From the NCBI RefSeq assembly GCF_037038585.1, contig NC_092520.1, forward strand, positions 1,331,001 to 1,395,000: a DNA stretch of 64,000 nt, in the 5' to 3' direction. This stretch comes from Patagioenas fasciata. Its lineage: Eukaryota > Chordata > Aves > Columbiformes > Columbidae. Within the stretch, counting starts at the first letter, position 1. Each line of letters begins with the position of its first letter. A program made the translations under genes and the position numbers. This document shows positions 36,891 through 51,516 of the stretch, one piece after another. Under the pieces are notes generated by a model. It saw only the letters and a list, made by a program, of their open reading frames with translations, was not told the DNA's origin and did no database searches.

Positions 36891-37179
36891 ATCACCACTC
36901 CACAGGTACATCGGTCCCACGACGACCTCCGGAGCGGGATACGTGCTGAAGATTTACACGCCGCCAACCTGTATCGTACGTGAGGTTGTTTTATAACCCA
37001 GTTCATTTACATGTGAGATAGGAGAAGGTGGTTCATCTCCTCCCTCTGCTCGCTCTTCATGCTAATTAGGAAGAGTCTTCTGGAAATGGGTCTGGGGTCT
37101 TCAAACTAGCGGAAAGTTCATGGTATTGACCAGAAGTGAGTTGTTTTGCCCATCAGGGGAAGCTGTTGGTTTGTGGTTT

Positions 37180-37295
37180 CTTCTGGTAGTTGGTTGTCAG
37201 ATGGTTCATCTGGTTTCTTCTGGTTTCTTCTGGTAGTTGGTTTCTTCTGGTAGTTGGTTGTCAGATGGTTCATGGTTGACAGATGGTTCATCTCT
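37180..37295. repeat. Minisatellite of TTCTTCTGGTAGTTGGTT units
   Basis: Alternating TTCTTCTGGTAGTTGGTT and GTCAGATGGTTCATC units, repeated three to four times. Confidence 0.8.
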
Positions 37296-37499
37296 ATCAT
37301 CCCAATTAGGCCATGAGACCTTTCACAGCAACACTGTTAATTGTCTCTGTCTTACAAGGTGTCTGCCTTCATGGCCATAAAACTTTGGGAAAGATAAGAT
37401 GAGGTGTCCTCTATCTCTTCCTCCTAAAACCAAAAAAACACAGACATTTAAGACATAACAAGGTCCCTTGTTCTGTTAAGGATGGGGGGGAGTGCTTCA

Positions 37500-38289
37500 A
37501 GGTTGTCACAACAGGGGTGGAGACCCATTCTGGTTCTGCTCCGTTTCGGGGAGTTCTGTTTGGCAGTGTCATCAGTTCCGCCTTTTGCCATCCTGCCGTG
37601 TCGCAGGGGCCTCTGAGCCTTTCAGCCTTTTGTGAACGTTGATGTTCTGTAGCTGCTTTGTTTTGCCTGAGTAGACACAAGGTCGGTGAACGTGAGCAGA
37701 ACTTTACAAGGCACAGTGTAAGATCTCAGCAAATTTATCTACTAAGTAATGCAAAGCAGGCAGTATAGTAAAAATGACAGAATTTCAGAATTCTAAGTGA
37801 TACATTCTATTTAAAATCTATTTATTTAACCTAAATACCTGACACAAACCTTCAATTGGGCTGATCCAGTGATCTGTGTAAAACTGATGGGTTGAGATAA
37901 AGACAGTTTAATAGAATAGAAGAGGAAAGGAAAAATGACAGTGATGATGATGATGTAAGAATATACAAAACAAACCCTGCGCAACACAGTTGCTCACCAC
38001 CGACCTATGTCCAGCTGTCCCTGACCCATTCCCCTCCCCCCAGTTTCTATACTGTGCATGACACCATATAGAAAGGAACAGCCCTTTGGCCACTTTGTTT
38101 CAGCTGTCCCTGCTGTGCCCCCTCCCAGCTGGCAGGGCACCAGAACCTGAAAAGTCCTTGACTGCTCAGCAACAACTCCAAACATCCAGGTATTAGCAAC
38201 ATTCTTCTCATTCTCAATCCAAAACACAGCACTAAATTAGCACAGTTACTTGGAAGAAAATTTACTCTATCCCAAACAAAACCAGGACA
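37500..38289 (-). mobile_element. ZNF-type 3' flank and LTR without a gene
   Basis: 37,500-37,840 repeats the flank that precedes each ZNF LTR, and 37,840-38,289 is another copy of the ZNF-associated LTR, with minus-strand start TGTCCTGGTTTTGTTTGGG and intact ATTAAA. It is followed by only 17 bp of zinc-finger gene. Confidence 0.7.
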
Positions 38290-38344
38290 TCCCCACACAG
38301 CCACCCCCACAGCAGCCCCCAGCACCCTACAGACCCCTCAGCAG

Positions 38345-38361
38345 CAGATTCAGGGGGTGCC
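38345..38361 (-). pseudogene. 3' stub of a lost zinc-finger gene
   Basis: GCAGATTCAGGGGGTGCC equals the last codons and TGA stop of ZNF-A (25365 on), at the same spacing from the LTR. Homology then ends abruptly at about 38361, so the whole finger exon is gone. Confidence 0.75.
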
Positions 38362-40100
38362 CGTCTGGAATCATGCCAAGACCGATCATCACAAAACAAA
38401 ACCTTACTGCACTGTTGTAGGAGGTAATAGCCAAGTGGGCCAAGAAGGTGTTACCTGGAGTGAGGAGTGCGTCTGCCGTTGCCATCCGTCAACAAAAACT
38501 GTGCGAGCATGTGGGATCAAATCAAATACAAAGATGGTCTATGGCCTGATGCTAAAGACATGCAGATTCCGCAGCAATTTACATCTAGGCATGCGAAAAG
38601 CTGTGCTGGTAAGAAAATCAGTGCAATTTGCAAGGACATAGATTGCAAATAAAAAAAATCAGATTTCACAAATGGTACCTACATGATATATGGGTCATGG
38701 CCTATTAAGACCTGAATACACTCTCTGCCTTTTTTAATCAGAGTAACAATCAATTCTAGAAGTTGAGTAATAGTTTTATGGAAAGAACTGGGAGAAAAAA
38801 AATCCATTCCAAATATATCAGTCTGTTTGTTTTCTCATCATATTGTCCTACAATAGCCACAGGTTGTCTTCGTGTTTTAACTATAAACAGACAAATCTGC
38901 AAGTGTAATCGAATAGTCAGCCTGTGAGGTTGACATAAACTTGTTCATCAAAGTCTCTAAGCCCATTTTGGTTTTTGTGTTTATTGGATATGTCCAGGTC
39001 TATGGTTACTGGAAGTCCTGTTTCAGTTCTCAGTTCTATCAGTGTACTGTTGGCTCTACCAGATGCTTCAGCTGCCCATACTAGTGGAAATACAGCATCT
39101 AATATTTCCTTGGAGATTTCTCGTTTGCAGCAAGCAGATCTGTTTCCTCTTCCCCCACCTTCACTGTTTTAGCAGTGGGCAGCCAGGTTTTTCCTTGGTT
39201 TTTTTCCTTCTTGCTGCAGTTTAGATACAGGCAGAGTTTACCTTGCAGCTTGACACAAGCCTGAAATTTATGTTCAAGCCGTACAGCACAGGCCTGGGCT
39301 CTTTTTGCCTTCTTTTTTTTCATTTCATTCCTGCTGTTATACACTTTATATGCAATTCCAGTTAGCTGAGCAATAGAGGCATTCCTCAGCCCCATTTACC
39401 TGTTGCAATTTCTTACAGATATCAATAAACAGCATATTAAACATCAATCCGTTATTTTCATCTTCCTAGATCCAAATCAGTTCATACTTCAGCAACTTTT
39501 AAATACAACCCCTCCCAAGTTCACATCCATCACAACATTTAGTTTTCTATCCCTTATCTCCAACTAGCACATAAATTCAATGTAAATCAGAGTTTAACAA
39601 CTTAAATTCTTTTCTGGTCTTAAAATTATTACATCACAATAAGAGCAAATGAACTTACGGTATTGTACTTCAGCCCATTTTTTCCAAAGTTCTGCAGAAC
39701 AACATTAATCGGAATATGACCCAGAATCCCACATTCAAGCCACAAGTGAATACAATATTTTTTCAAACTTTCTTTTCTCAGAGGATTCCCCAACAAAGTT
39801 ACTCTAACGTGTAAGGATGCATCCTAAGGGGGAGCAAGATGGTACTTTAGTAGCAGAACCGGTTCCCATTTTGTAATTATCTCCCCAAACAAAATTGTTT
39901 TGGTACCAAATACAAATACGCAAATTAAAATACTGAGCTCAGATATGCAAACCAAAGACCGAGTTCAATATGCAAATGGACACAATTACACTTACTCAAG
40001 ACAATATCTCAATTTTAGCATTGCACCTTTGAACCGCTCACTGCTCAGCCAGGTGGAGCCACCGCTGGGTCTCCTGACAAAATAGGACAGGATGAGGTTT
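38362..40100 (-). mobile_element. Decayed ERV internal sequence
   Basis: 39,420-40,020 is the inverse of 17,190-18,050. A minus-strand open frame at 39099-39395 ends a lysine-rich segment that looks like a retroviral gag remnant. A plus-strand frame at 38467-38652 is cysteine-bearing and might be part of an env-like gene, but I cannot assign it. No intact gene. Confidence 0.45.
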
Positions 40101-40379
40101 TTTTTTCAAAAAATGTTATTCTACAGGCCCAGGCCCAACATTCACACATCAGACACACGGGGTGGTGTTCCGACCCGGGATATCATTCTCACTGGCCTGG
40201 GCTATTACCCCTTATGCTCATAAAAAGCACATTTCTGTATGACCTATCCAAGGTCGTTTATGTTTTAACTAATCGTTGTGATTTAATCATGTTAGTATTA
40301 TTTGTCTGGATGGTCATGCTAGTACTGATTTTCCTTTATCATCCAGGTGGTTGGAACCACATGTCCTACCATTCCCACA

Positions 40380-41290
40380 GGAAATATGCGGAGGAGAATC
40401 ATGTGAGAGTTGGCTTAGAGTGATTTATACAGGGACGGGAGATGTGAAAGGGTAGAGGGAGGCCCTCCCATGGAGTCGCCAGGTTTAGAATGGACTCCTT
40501 GCTCTCTAAATTCCTTCTGAGAGATAAGTCCAGGTGCTGATGGATCCAGACTTAGTCCCAGACTTAGTCAATGGTTTGTGTCCACCAGACATTGAGGGTA
40601 AATGGAAAACAGTAAGGGATTTGTCAGGGACCATATTTTAAGTTAAATGTCTCAAAGTTTGTTTGATCCTGTCTCTGCCATGACCGACTACGTCATTTTC
40701 CAGGGACCTGTGTGGCTACAAGCCACAGGGAACCTGCCCAGCTCCAGGCAACAGGGGACTTGTCTGGCTACAAGGGATCACCTTCCCCTGCCAAGGCTCA
40801 AACGGTGCCAGCGTGCTGAGACTGAGAGCACGTAATGTCTGGGCAACATATGCCCAGGAAACAACATCCCAAAATAGCCCCAAAATACCATATAAAAGAC
40901 TATCTGACCATGTGGTACCGTGTGAATGATCCGGAGACCCCCATCACCGACAGGTATTACATGCGTACAACTCAGGGACATAAGGGGTGGTTAATTTGTG
41001 ATTGACAAACAAACTGCCTGCCCAAGACGCACCACCCCACCTACTAGAGAGAAAATGCCACCGGTTCCATCCATGGTGGTGTCTCTGGCAAATCTATCCC
41101 CACTGCTCGCTAGGTTTCCTCATTTCCCATCTCCTTCTCCCTGTCCCATCGCTATTTTCTTACAGACATCCATTTAGAGAAGTATTTAATAAAGTTCCTT
41201 AATTAAGCGGCATTTGACTACACTTGCATCTTAACCTCACTCTGGGTATAATTTACTAATCTCTCCAGCTCGCAGCTTCCCAGACCAGAA
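40380..41290 (+). mobile_element. ERV internal block plus TGTCAGGGACC LTR
   Basis: 40,390-40,620 repeats the 21,890 and 32,250 block. 40,622-41,290 is a third copy of the LTR that starts TGTCAGGGACC, in plus orientation, with AATAAA near 41,189. Confidence 0.65.
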
Positions 41291-41342
41291 AGTAATGGGA
41301 TTATATGACTTTATCTCTGCACAGCCAATTCTTTATGTAAGT

Positions 41343-41895
41343 TGTGTGCTGGTTTGACTGAAAGTGAGTTAATGTTCTTCATGCAGCTAGAAATCATTCT
41401 TTTTGGTAGCTAGCACAGTCATTGTTTGCATTTAGTTGGAAAACAAGAAGACAGAACCCCAGGACATAGTTAATGTTCTTAATTGCTGTTTTCCGAGTGC
41501 CAAGGTCTCCGAGCTCTCTGCCCACAGGTGTAAGGCGGCTGGGACAGGGGGAATAGATGGACAGACCCTGACTGACATCAGGCTGATCAATAAGAATATT
41601 CCAAGCCATTAGCATCATGCTTCAGATCTAAGGAGAGTCAGGATCTGATGGTTGTGGCAGTCTGGCTGGGTTTGGAGCAGGCTGGGGACAGACACCGATG
41701 GAGAGCCATCCTGGTTCTGCTCTGTTTCAGGGAGTTCTGTTCAGGAGGGTCATCAGTTCAGCCTTCTGCCATCCTGCCGTGCTGCAGCGGCCTCTGGGCC
41801 TCTTTGACTTTTGTGGACGTTGATGGTTTGTAGCTGGTTTCTTTTGCTAAAGTAGACGCAATTTTGGTGAATCTGACCAGAACTTTATAACACAC
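41343..41895 (+). mobile_element. LTR, TGTGCTGGTTTGACTG family, uninterrupted
   Basis: Starts TGTGCTGGTTTGACTGAAAG and ends near TTTATAACACA. It gives the empty-site reference for the solo LTR insertion at 23850. Confidence 0.65.
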
Positions 41896-42029
41896 CATTT
41901 AAGATTTCAGGAAATTTAGCTACTAAGTAACGCCAAGAGGACAGTATGCAAAAAAAAAATCACACAGGCTTATAATTCTAAGTGATACATTCTATTTGAA
42001 ATGTATTTTTTAAGATAAATACCTCAAAA

Positions 42030-43085
42030 AAGCTTAAATTGGACTCATCCAGTGATCTGTGTAAAACTTGTGGGTTGAGATAAAGACAGTTTAATAGAAG
42101 AGAAAGGGAATAATGACAATGATAATGATGTAAGAATATACAAAACAAGCAATGCACAACACAGACACTTACCACCCCCTGACTGATGCTCAGCCCATCC
42201 CTGAGCCATGGTACCCCTGCTAAAGTCCCCCCAGTTTCTATACTGAGCATGATGTCATATAGAAAGAACAGCCCTTTGGCCACTTTGGGGCAGCTTTCCT
42301 GGCTGTGCCTCTGTCCTGGTTTTGTTAAAAAACAAGTTTCTCTTTCAGTGAATTTTGCCTGTCAGCTAAAGCCTTCATATGAGCTGAATTTTCCTGGAGA
42401 ACCAGACACATGTTTTGGTAAACCCAGCAATGGAATGCAAACTTATTGATAAGCACCGATGGACGTCTCACGAGAGGGGCAACGAGAAACCGGTGACCAA
42501 GAAACTGACCAACTGTATATAGCATTCCATTCATGTGAATACTTCATATAAAAGTGGGAGATCAGAGGATCTCGTCCCTTTTTCCCTTCTGCTTATGGTC
42601 GACATCAGGAGAGGACCTTGCGAGTCGTCCCTGTGAACTGAGGCCAGTGAGAGACTGAATCCAGCTCCGGTTGGCTGCAGAGTCCAGTCCAGGACTTTGG
42701 GTGCTGGCTCTGCAGTTGCTGGGACTTTCAAGATTGGTTTTGTCTATTTTGTATTATTTTCTCTATTCTTATTAGTAGCATTAGCAAAACATCTTCCATT
42801 TTTCCAACTCTCTTCTCTCTGTCCTTCTTTCCCTCCCGACCGCCTGTGCTGAGTGGGAAGGGGGGAGAGGGAGGGGCAAAAGGGGGAAGTGGGAGGAGAG
42901 GAGGTGAACAATACATCTGCCAGGGTTTGATTGTCACCCGCAATCTTAACCCTCGACAGCCCCCGCCCAGCTGGCAGGGCACCAGAACCTGAAAAGTGCT
43001 GCTCAGCAACAACTAAACCATACACGTATTAGCAATATTATTCTCTTTCTCAATCCATAACATGGGAAGCTACTAGGAAGAAAAT

Positions 43086-43113
<28 letters not shown>
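42030..43113 (-). mobile_element. LTR 3' of ZNF-C, split by another LTR
   Basis: Parts 42030-42311 and 42959-43113 together form the same ZNF-associated LTR as at 24870 and 33210. Its 5' start (TGTCCTTGTTTTCTTTGGG on minus, at 43113) lies beyond the ZNF-C stop codon, so the end of ZNF-C is inside it. Confidence 0.7.
42312..42958 (+). mobile_element. Nested solo LTR, 647 bp
   Basis: Begins TGTCCTGGTTTTGTTAAA and ends CTCGACA. Flanked by GCCTC (42307-42311) and GCCCC (42959-42963), a 5-bp duplication with one change, in host text that reads CTGTGCCCCCTCCCAGC elsewhere. TATAAAA at 42547-42553 is in plus orientation, so any promoter activity would run antisense into ZNF-C. Confidence 0.85.
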
Positions 43114-45933
<2,820 letters not shown>

Positions 45934-46381
45934 TCACTGAGCAGGGCCCTGGGTTGGGAACACCCCACCAGCTGTGCTGAGTAGAGGGGCAGGGCTGGCA
46001 GGCTTACAGGCAGGTTTCCCCTGCTCGTGCGGGATTAGGAACCCACACTAGAGCAGTGGGGACTGTGCCCTGTCCCCCACCCATGCCACAAGCCAGATCA
46101 CCCACCAGGACCGGGCACAGCACCGTGACACAAGGCCTGGCCCGAGGCCTGGCAGCAGGCACGCTCCTGCCTGCCCCTGCCCGTGGTGCGGCTCAGCGGG
46201 CAGGAACGGGAGCACCCTGCACCGCACCGGGTCTCAAACCACTTCTCTCCTGCATTGCCCCACTGCAACTGGACCCGCCCGCAACTTGGCCAGTCCGTTT
46301 TGCCTCTGCTGTACCACGGCACCAACCACAGCAACCCCAGCCCGTGGTGTCCCCAGAGCCGGGGCCGTGCCTGACCCCCAC

Positions 46382-46543
46382 CTTGCCGCAGCAGCCTGGA
46401 GCCCGGCGCGTCGCTGCTCTCGGCGGGGAGATGGAGGCCCCTGCAGGTTTTGATCTGGGAAGAGGGAGGCGGGATGCTCTGGATTCCACAGGAGCTGCCT
46501 GTCCCGTCACCAGCTGCACAGGAGCAGCGAGGACAGATGGTCC
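46382..46543 (-). other. Upstream exon of ZNF-C (162 nt)
   Basis: Same acceptor, donor, length and open phase-0 frame as in ZNF-A and ZNF-E, ending APGCCGK before the donor. Preceded by an in-frame MTMLCLQG. 5' UTR exon or N-terminal extension. Confidence 0.65.
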
Positions 46544-46779
46544 CTGCAAGCACAACATTGTCATGAAGAAATCAGGGCCACAAGTTCACTCACCTGCCCA
46601 CAGCTGCCTTCCCTGCACCCCGAGCCTTCACAGCTACGGGAAAAATACCGACCCAAAGAGCATCGCCTACTGACCCAGCTGGCTCGAGTAATGCTGAGAA
46701 AGAGCCACGAAAAGAGGAGCTCTGGAATTTCCGAGTATCCAAATCTTCTCCGGTGCCCCACAAGGGCAGCAGGAAGATG

Positions 46780-47265
46780 TGCGGGGTGTCCCGGGGGCTG
46801 AGCACCCGGCCCGGCCCCAGCCCAGCCCTTCCCAGCGCCGGGGCCGCCAGGGCCGGATCCAGGGGGCCCGGGCGGCTGGGACACGGAGCAGCGTGTCCGC
46901 GTTGCACGGGGGCCACGGGGCGAGCCGGGGAAAGGCCGGAGCGCCGGGGGGAGCCGGGCCCTAAGGGGAGTCCGGGGGAGTCCGGCAGGGCTGGGGGGCG
47001 GCCGGCGGAGGGGAGAGCACGGGAGAGGCCGTCGGGGCCGGGGTCCCCTCCCGGGGCCGCCCGCCGCCCCTACCTGCGCCGGGGCCGCGCCGCCAGCCCG
47101 GCACGGACAAAGGCGGCGCCGGGAGCCGCCGGCAGCGTCAGCCCGGGAGGGCCGCCCGCCGCCGGTGCAGCACGGGAGGTGTAGTCCTGCCGCTCCGCCC
47201 CGCTCGGCTCGGGGGGGCGGGCACCGGCAGCACCGCTGTGTCCTTGCGGCCCCTGGCCCTGCCCG
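46780..47265 (-). promoter_or_regulatory. CpG-island promoter of ZNF-C
   Basis: Almost base-for-base the same as 28960-29434 (I noticed one difference in a 360-bp comparison, near 46979). Donor CGCAG/GTAGGG at 47073-47074. Homology with ZNF-E extends slightly further, to about 47,270. Confidence 0.75.
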
Positions 47266-47289
47266 CCAGTCCTGTCCCCCTGAAACAAA

Positions 47290-48620
47290 TAAATAATCTA
47301 TTAAGCAAAGGCAATTTTACTGTTAAGCAGGCATTATTTATTAGCAGCAGTTGGCTTCCACTGGGGATTCTCCATCATAGGGGCTTCCAAAGGCTGCATT
47401 CTCTTGCCTTGCTTATATTCACACAATTATTGCATATTCATTGCAATATTGGATATGTTAAACGTACAATACATCTATGGTGGAAAGTAATTGCATAAAC
47501 CTAAGGTTGCTATGAAGGTAGGTATTTCATGGTCTTTCCTGCCATGTGGTTCCATAACTGATGTGTAGTCACCTGGCAAGAGAGCGTTCAAGAGTCTTTG
47601 CATATGTTCCCTGATCAGCCTTTCCACATCGACAGCTCTTGGTGCTGGCACAATTAGTACACGTTTACCTAAGGAAAAGTACAAATTTACATAAGTAGCT
47701 TACTTACAATACATCTATGAATTTCTCAGTAAATATAAGCTAAGCACCCTGCTGCTGAGCATTGTGTCTCCATCCCACCATGCAAGAGCATCTAAAAATT
47801 GAAAAATATCCCCTCATTTTGCAAGGAGTCAATAAACATTCATCTTAAATATCTCCTCATTTTGCAAGTGGTTAAGAAGCATTTATCATGTCAATTAGTC
47901 AATGATGGGCACATCCTTTGTAACTTAATCATGATATACATTAATTCAGCAGCCTCTCTTCACCCCTGTCTCTCTGCCCCCCGCCTTGCCGGTGCTGCAG
48001 CCATGATATATTCCCATACAGATGACACCACTCGCTCTAGCACTCCCTGCATGGGGGAAATATGCCAAGGAGAATCGGGTCAGAGTTGTTTTAGAGGGAT
48101 TTATATGGGGAGAGGAGATGTGAAAAGGTAGAGGGAGGCCCTCCCATTGAGTCACCAGGTTCCGAATGGGACCTGTTGCTCACTAAACTCCTTCTCAGGG
48201 GAGTCCAGGTGATGATGGATGCAAACTTAGACCCAGACTTGATCCACAGTTCACCTCCAACAGACACTGAGGGTAAAAGGGAAACAGGGAAGGGATTACA
48301 TGAGTTAATGGCCATAGGATTCTGTTGTTGATAGGCTGTAGCCTCTTCATATTGGCTTTGAAGAGGTTATTTGGCTCAAGGGGGTTCTGTTTTGCTCTGT
48401 AAGGTACCATTGCAGTTTAACTCAAGCTGGCAATTCAAAACCACGATAGCTGTTCATTCACTCCCCCCTCCCACCTCCAAATAGGGTAGAGAATTGAAAG
48501 CAAAAGGAGAAACTCATAGACTGAGATAAACACAGTTTAATAACAAAATAATATTAATGTACTACTACTACCGATACTATACTGTACTTACTTAAAGCAA
48601 TTGCTAGGGGAAATCCCATG
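47290..48620. other. AT-rich repeat-derived sequence
   Basis: 48,040-48,310 is another copy of the AGAGTGATTTATA...GGAGGCCCTCC block. The rest, including a short minus-strand frame at 47475-47684, is AT-rich and I could not identify it. Confidence 0.45.
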
Positions 48621-48624
48621 GGAC

Positions 48625-48985
48625 AGGGTACTTGAAGGTGAAGAGGCCCAAGATAGTTGGTTAGCATCCAAGGGCTGCTTCTTCCAAGCTTGAGATCAGA
48701 GCATCCCAACAGGTAGGAAGTGAAGGAAGGGAGCCAGGAGACCTGCTTGGTTAAACAGGGAACTGCTGGGCAAACTCGAGTGGAAGAGTCTACAGATCAT
48801 GGAAGGAGGGGCTGGTCACTTGGGGAGAATATAAGGCTGTTGTCAGAGGGTGTAGGGAGGCAACTAGGAAAGCCAAGGCCTCCTTTGAATTAAACCTGGT
48901 GAGAGGGGTCAAGGACAACAGAGCGAGCTTCTTCAAATCCATTGCAGATGAAACTAACACTGGGTACAGATGAGACAACATGGGA
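48625..48985 (+). pseudogene. CR1 LINE ORF2 fragment
   Basis: The plus-strand reading (KEGLVTWGEYK, CREATRKAKASFEL, NLVRGVKDN) is the linker between endonuclease and reverse transcriptase in CR1 ORF2. It is interrupted by a stop and has neither catalytic domain. This is the only CR1 coding part seen in the window. Confidence 0.75.
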
Positions 48986-49439
48986 ATTACCGCCCTCTCT
49001 GTGGTGCTTGTGGTATTGTGTATCATGATACAACATTCTCCTTCTCTAAGCATCACAGGGGAGTAATTTTAGGGTTCTGCTTGCTGCAGAACAATGTATA
49101 ATTTTCTTAAAGAAAAGTGCGACATAGAAGAGTTCGGTGGCAGGTTCACTCTATTATTTACATTTAGTGTAGTCTGCAGTTGCTTTTGGTAAACCTGAGT
49201 TTAAAATTTCGGTGAATCTAGTCTACCAAGTAACATGAATCAAAGAGTATATTAAAAAATCATACAACCTTATCTTTCTAAATAATCCATTACATTTGGT
49301 GTGCATCTACTTAAGCTAAAGGATTAATATTGAACTTGAATTGGGCTCATCCACTGACCTGTGAGTAGTAAACCCATTGCCATACAGCTCACTCATTTAG
49401 CAGGGAGAGCTCAAAGTAGGCTGGCTCATCCAGGCTATT

Positions 49440-50091
49440 GTATTTATAGAATGAAATTAATGAATGAAATCAGTACTGATTTGGGACTGATAAGATGACC
49501 AATGGAATGCAGAAGAAGCTCGTGGTGTTTAGATTTATTACTATGGTAACCAAGGTTAAATGATAATGGGACATTCTTGCAAGGAGGGGCAGACAGAACA
49601 GGTGACTAAAACTGACCAACTGAGTATTCCATCCCATCCATGTCATACACCCTAGAATAGGGGGAGATCACGAGGGTCTCGCCCTCTTCAACCATGGCTG
49701 GCATCTGCAGAGGACCCTGCCAGTGGTGCCAGCAAATCCAGAGCCTGAGACCCTGCATCCCTGAATCCAGTTCCAGTTTGCTGTGAGGTCCTGCCCAGTA
49801 CTTCCAGTTGCCTGCTCTGCAGCTGCTGGAGTGACGCCAACTCCATCCACCCACGCGGGAACAGGGAACGCTGCTATCTGGGATGCTCAAGGTTGGTATT
49901 GTATATTTTGTATATTTTCTCTATTAATTAGTAGCATTAATAAAGCCTTTAAAACCTTTGTATCTTGAAGTCTCTCCCCCATTTTCCTTCTTATCACTTT
50001 TTCCTACCTAAGGAGAGGGTGGAAGGGGGATTAACAGAGAGCATCTGCCACAGTTTATTGTTGCCTTGCAATTAAACCTTGACAACCTTCC
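49440..50091 (+). mobile_element. LTR related to 42312 and 61390 elements
   Basis: Shares CATTTATTACTATG-like, CTGACCAACTGAGTATTCCATCC and the terminal AATTAAACCTTGACA with the LTRs at 42312-42958 and 61390-62151. The 5' part is divergent or lost. Confidence 0.65.
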
Positions 50092-50219
50092 AAGACACAG
50101 TTTAAGATTTCAGCAAATTTAGTAACTAAGTAATGCAAAGCAGACAGTATACTAAAAATCACAAAATCTTAGAATTCTAAGTAATACATTCTATTTAAGA
50201 TGTGTTTATTTAAGCTTAA

Positions 50220-51459
50220 CACCTGATACAAATATTCAGCTGGGCTGATTCAGTGATCTGTGTAAAACTCATGGGTTGAGATAAAGACAGTTTAATAGGG
50301 TAGAAGAGGAAAGGAATAATGACAATAATGATGATGATGATGTAAGAATATACAAAACAAGTGATGCACAACGCATCATCTGCTGACGGTGTCACAGTCC
50401 ATTCAGTGATGGACACTTGATGGTTTGTTTAACTTGATCTTGAAGCACAAAATTAAGGCAACCAAAATGCCAAGGGGTTATAATTCAATCAGTGTAACTT
50501 TATTATTTTGCCCGTAAAGTAGCACTCAATAGAGAAAGTGGAGAAAAAGGAAAGAAAAAGGGGGAAAGAAGATTATAGCGAGCAGCACAGGTCCAAAGGC
50601 ATCCATGTGGTCTCAGGTCCCAAACAGTGTCCTGCTGGTCCTCCATCGTGATCTGTGATCCTTTGGTGGGGAGATCTCAATGAGGTTCAGTTAGGAACCG
50701 TCTTTTATGCTTCTTCATCCCTCCTCTCTCCCATGAATTGAGGCCAATCTCCACCTTTGTTTCACAATACAGACTTAACTGCGCAGGCCCAAATAGTCCC
50801 CACTTCACTTGCCAGAACCCATCTGCGCCTGCGCTGTCTCACATTCAGGGCTCTCTTACCTGTCCACTGGTGATCTCAAGACCCTCTGCGAGACTCTGCG
50901 CAAGCTCCTCTTTGTTGGCCTTAGTAACAGGGAGGAGGTGGGGCAAGTTTGGCTGAGGCAGCAGGTGAAATCCATCTTCTGGACAGCAGCTATTGTTACC
51001 TGTAGTCCAAGGTTGGAGAGTCCCTGTACAATGCAGTTCTTTCTCTCAGGGCATTTGTTTATCTCTCCAAGTCCCTGTACAGTTCTTTCTCTCAGGGCAT
51101 TCTCCAAGTCCCTAATGGTGATGTTGAAGCAAAACTGTTCTTCGGACCTACTCTTACAGACCAATGTCCAGCCCACCCTTGAGCCGCAGTCCCCCCAGTT
51201 CCCTCCTCCCAGTTTCTGTACTGACCGTGACATCAGATGGTAAGGAACAGCCCTTTGGCCACTTTGTTTCAGCTGTCCCGGCTGTGCCCCCTCCCAGCTG
51301 GCAGGGCACCAGAACCTGAAAAGTCCTTGACTGCTCAGCAACCACTAAAACATCCATGTATTTGCAACATTCTTCTCATCCTCAATCCAAAACACAGCAC
51401 TAAATTAGCACAGCTGCTAGGAAGATAATTTACTCTATCCCCACAAAAAACAGGAAACA
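50220..51459 (-). mobile_element. LTR 3' of ZNF-D, split by another LTR
   Basis: Parts 50220-50389 and 51159-51459 form the fifth copy of the ZNF-associated LTR, with intact minus-strand ATTAAA near 50291. Its start lies about 58 bp beyond the ZNF-D stop. Confidence 0.65.
50390..51158 (-). mobile_element. Nested solo LTR, 769 bp
   Basis: Plus-strand ends TGTCAC and CTTACA, i.e. TGTAAG...GTGACA on minus. A minus-strand CATAAAAG near 50,705 could be its TATA box and AATAATAAAG near 50,500 its polyadenylation region. It interrupts the ZNF-D LTR; a duplication of GAC plus two changed bases is possible but not clean. Confidence 0.65.
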
Positions 51460-51516
51460 ACCCTACAGCCACCCCACAGCAGCCCCCAGCGCCCCACGGG
51501 CCCCTCAGCAGCAGAT

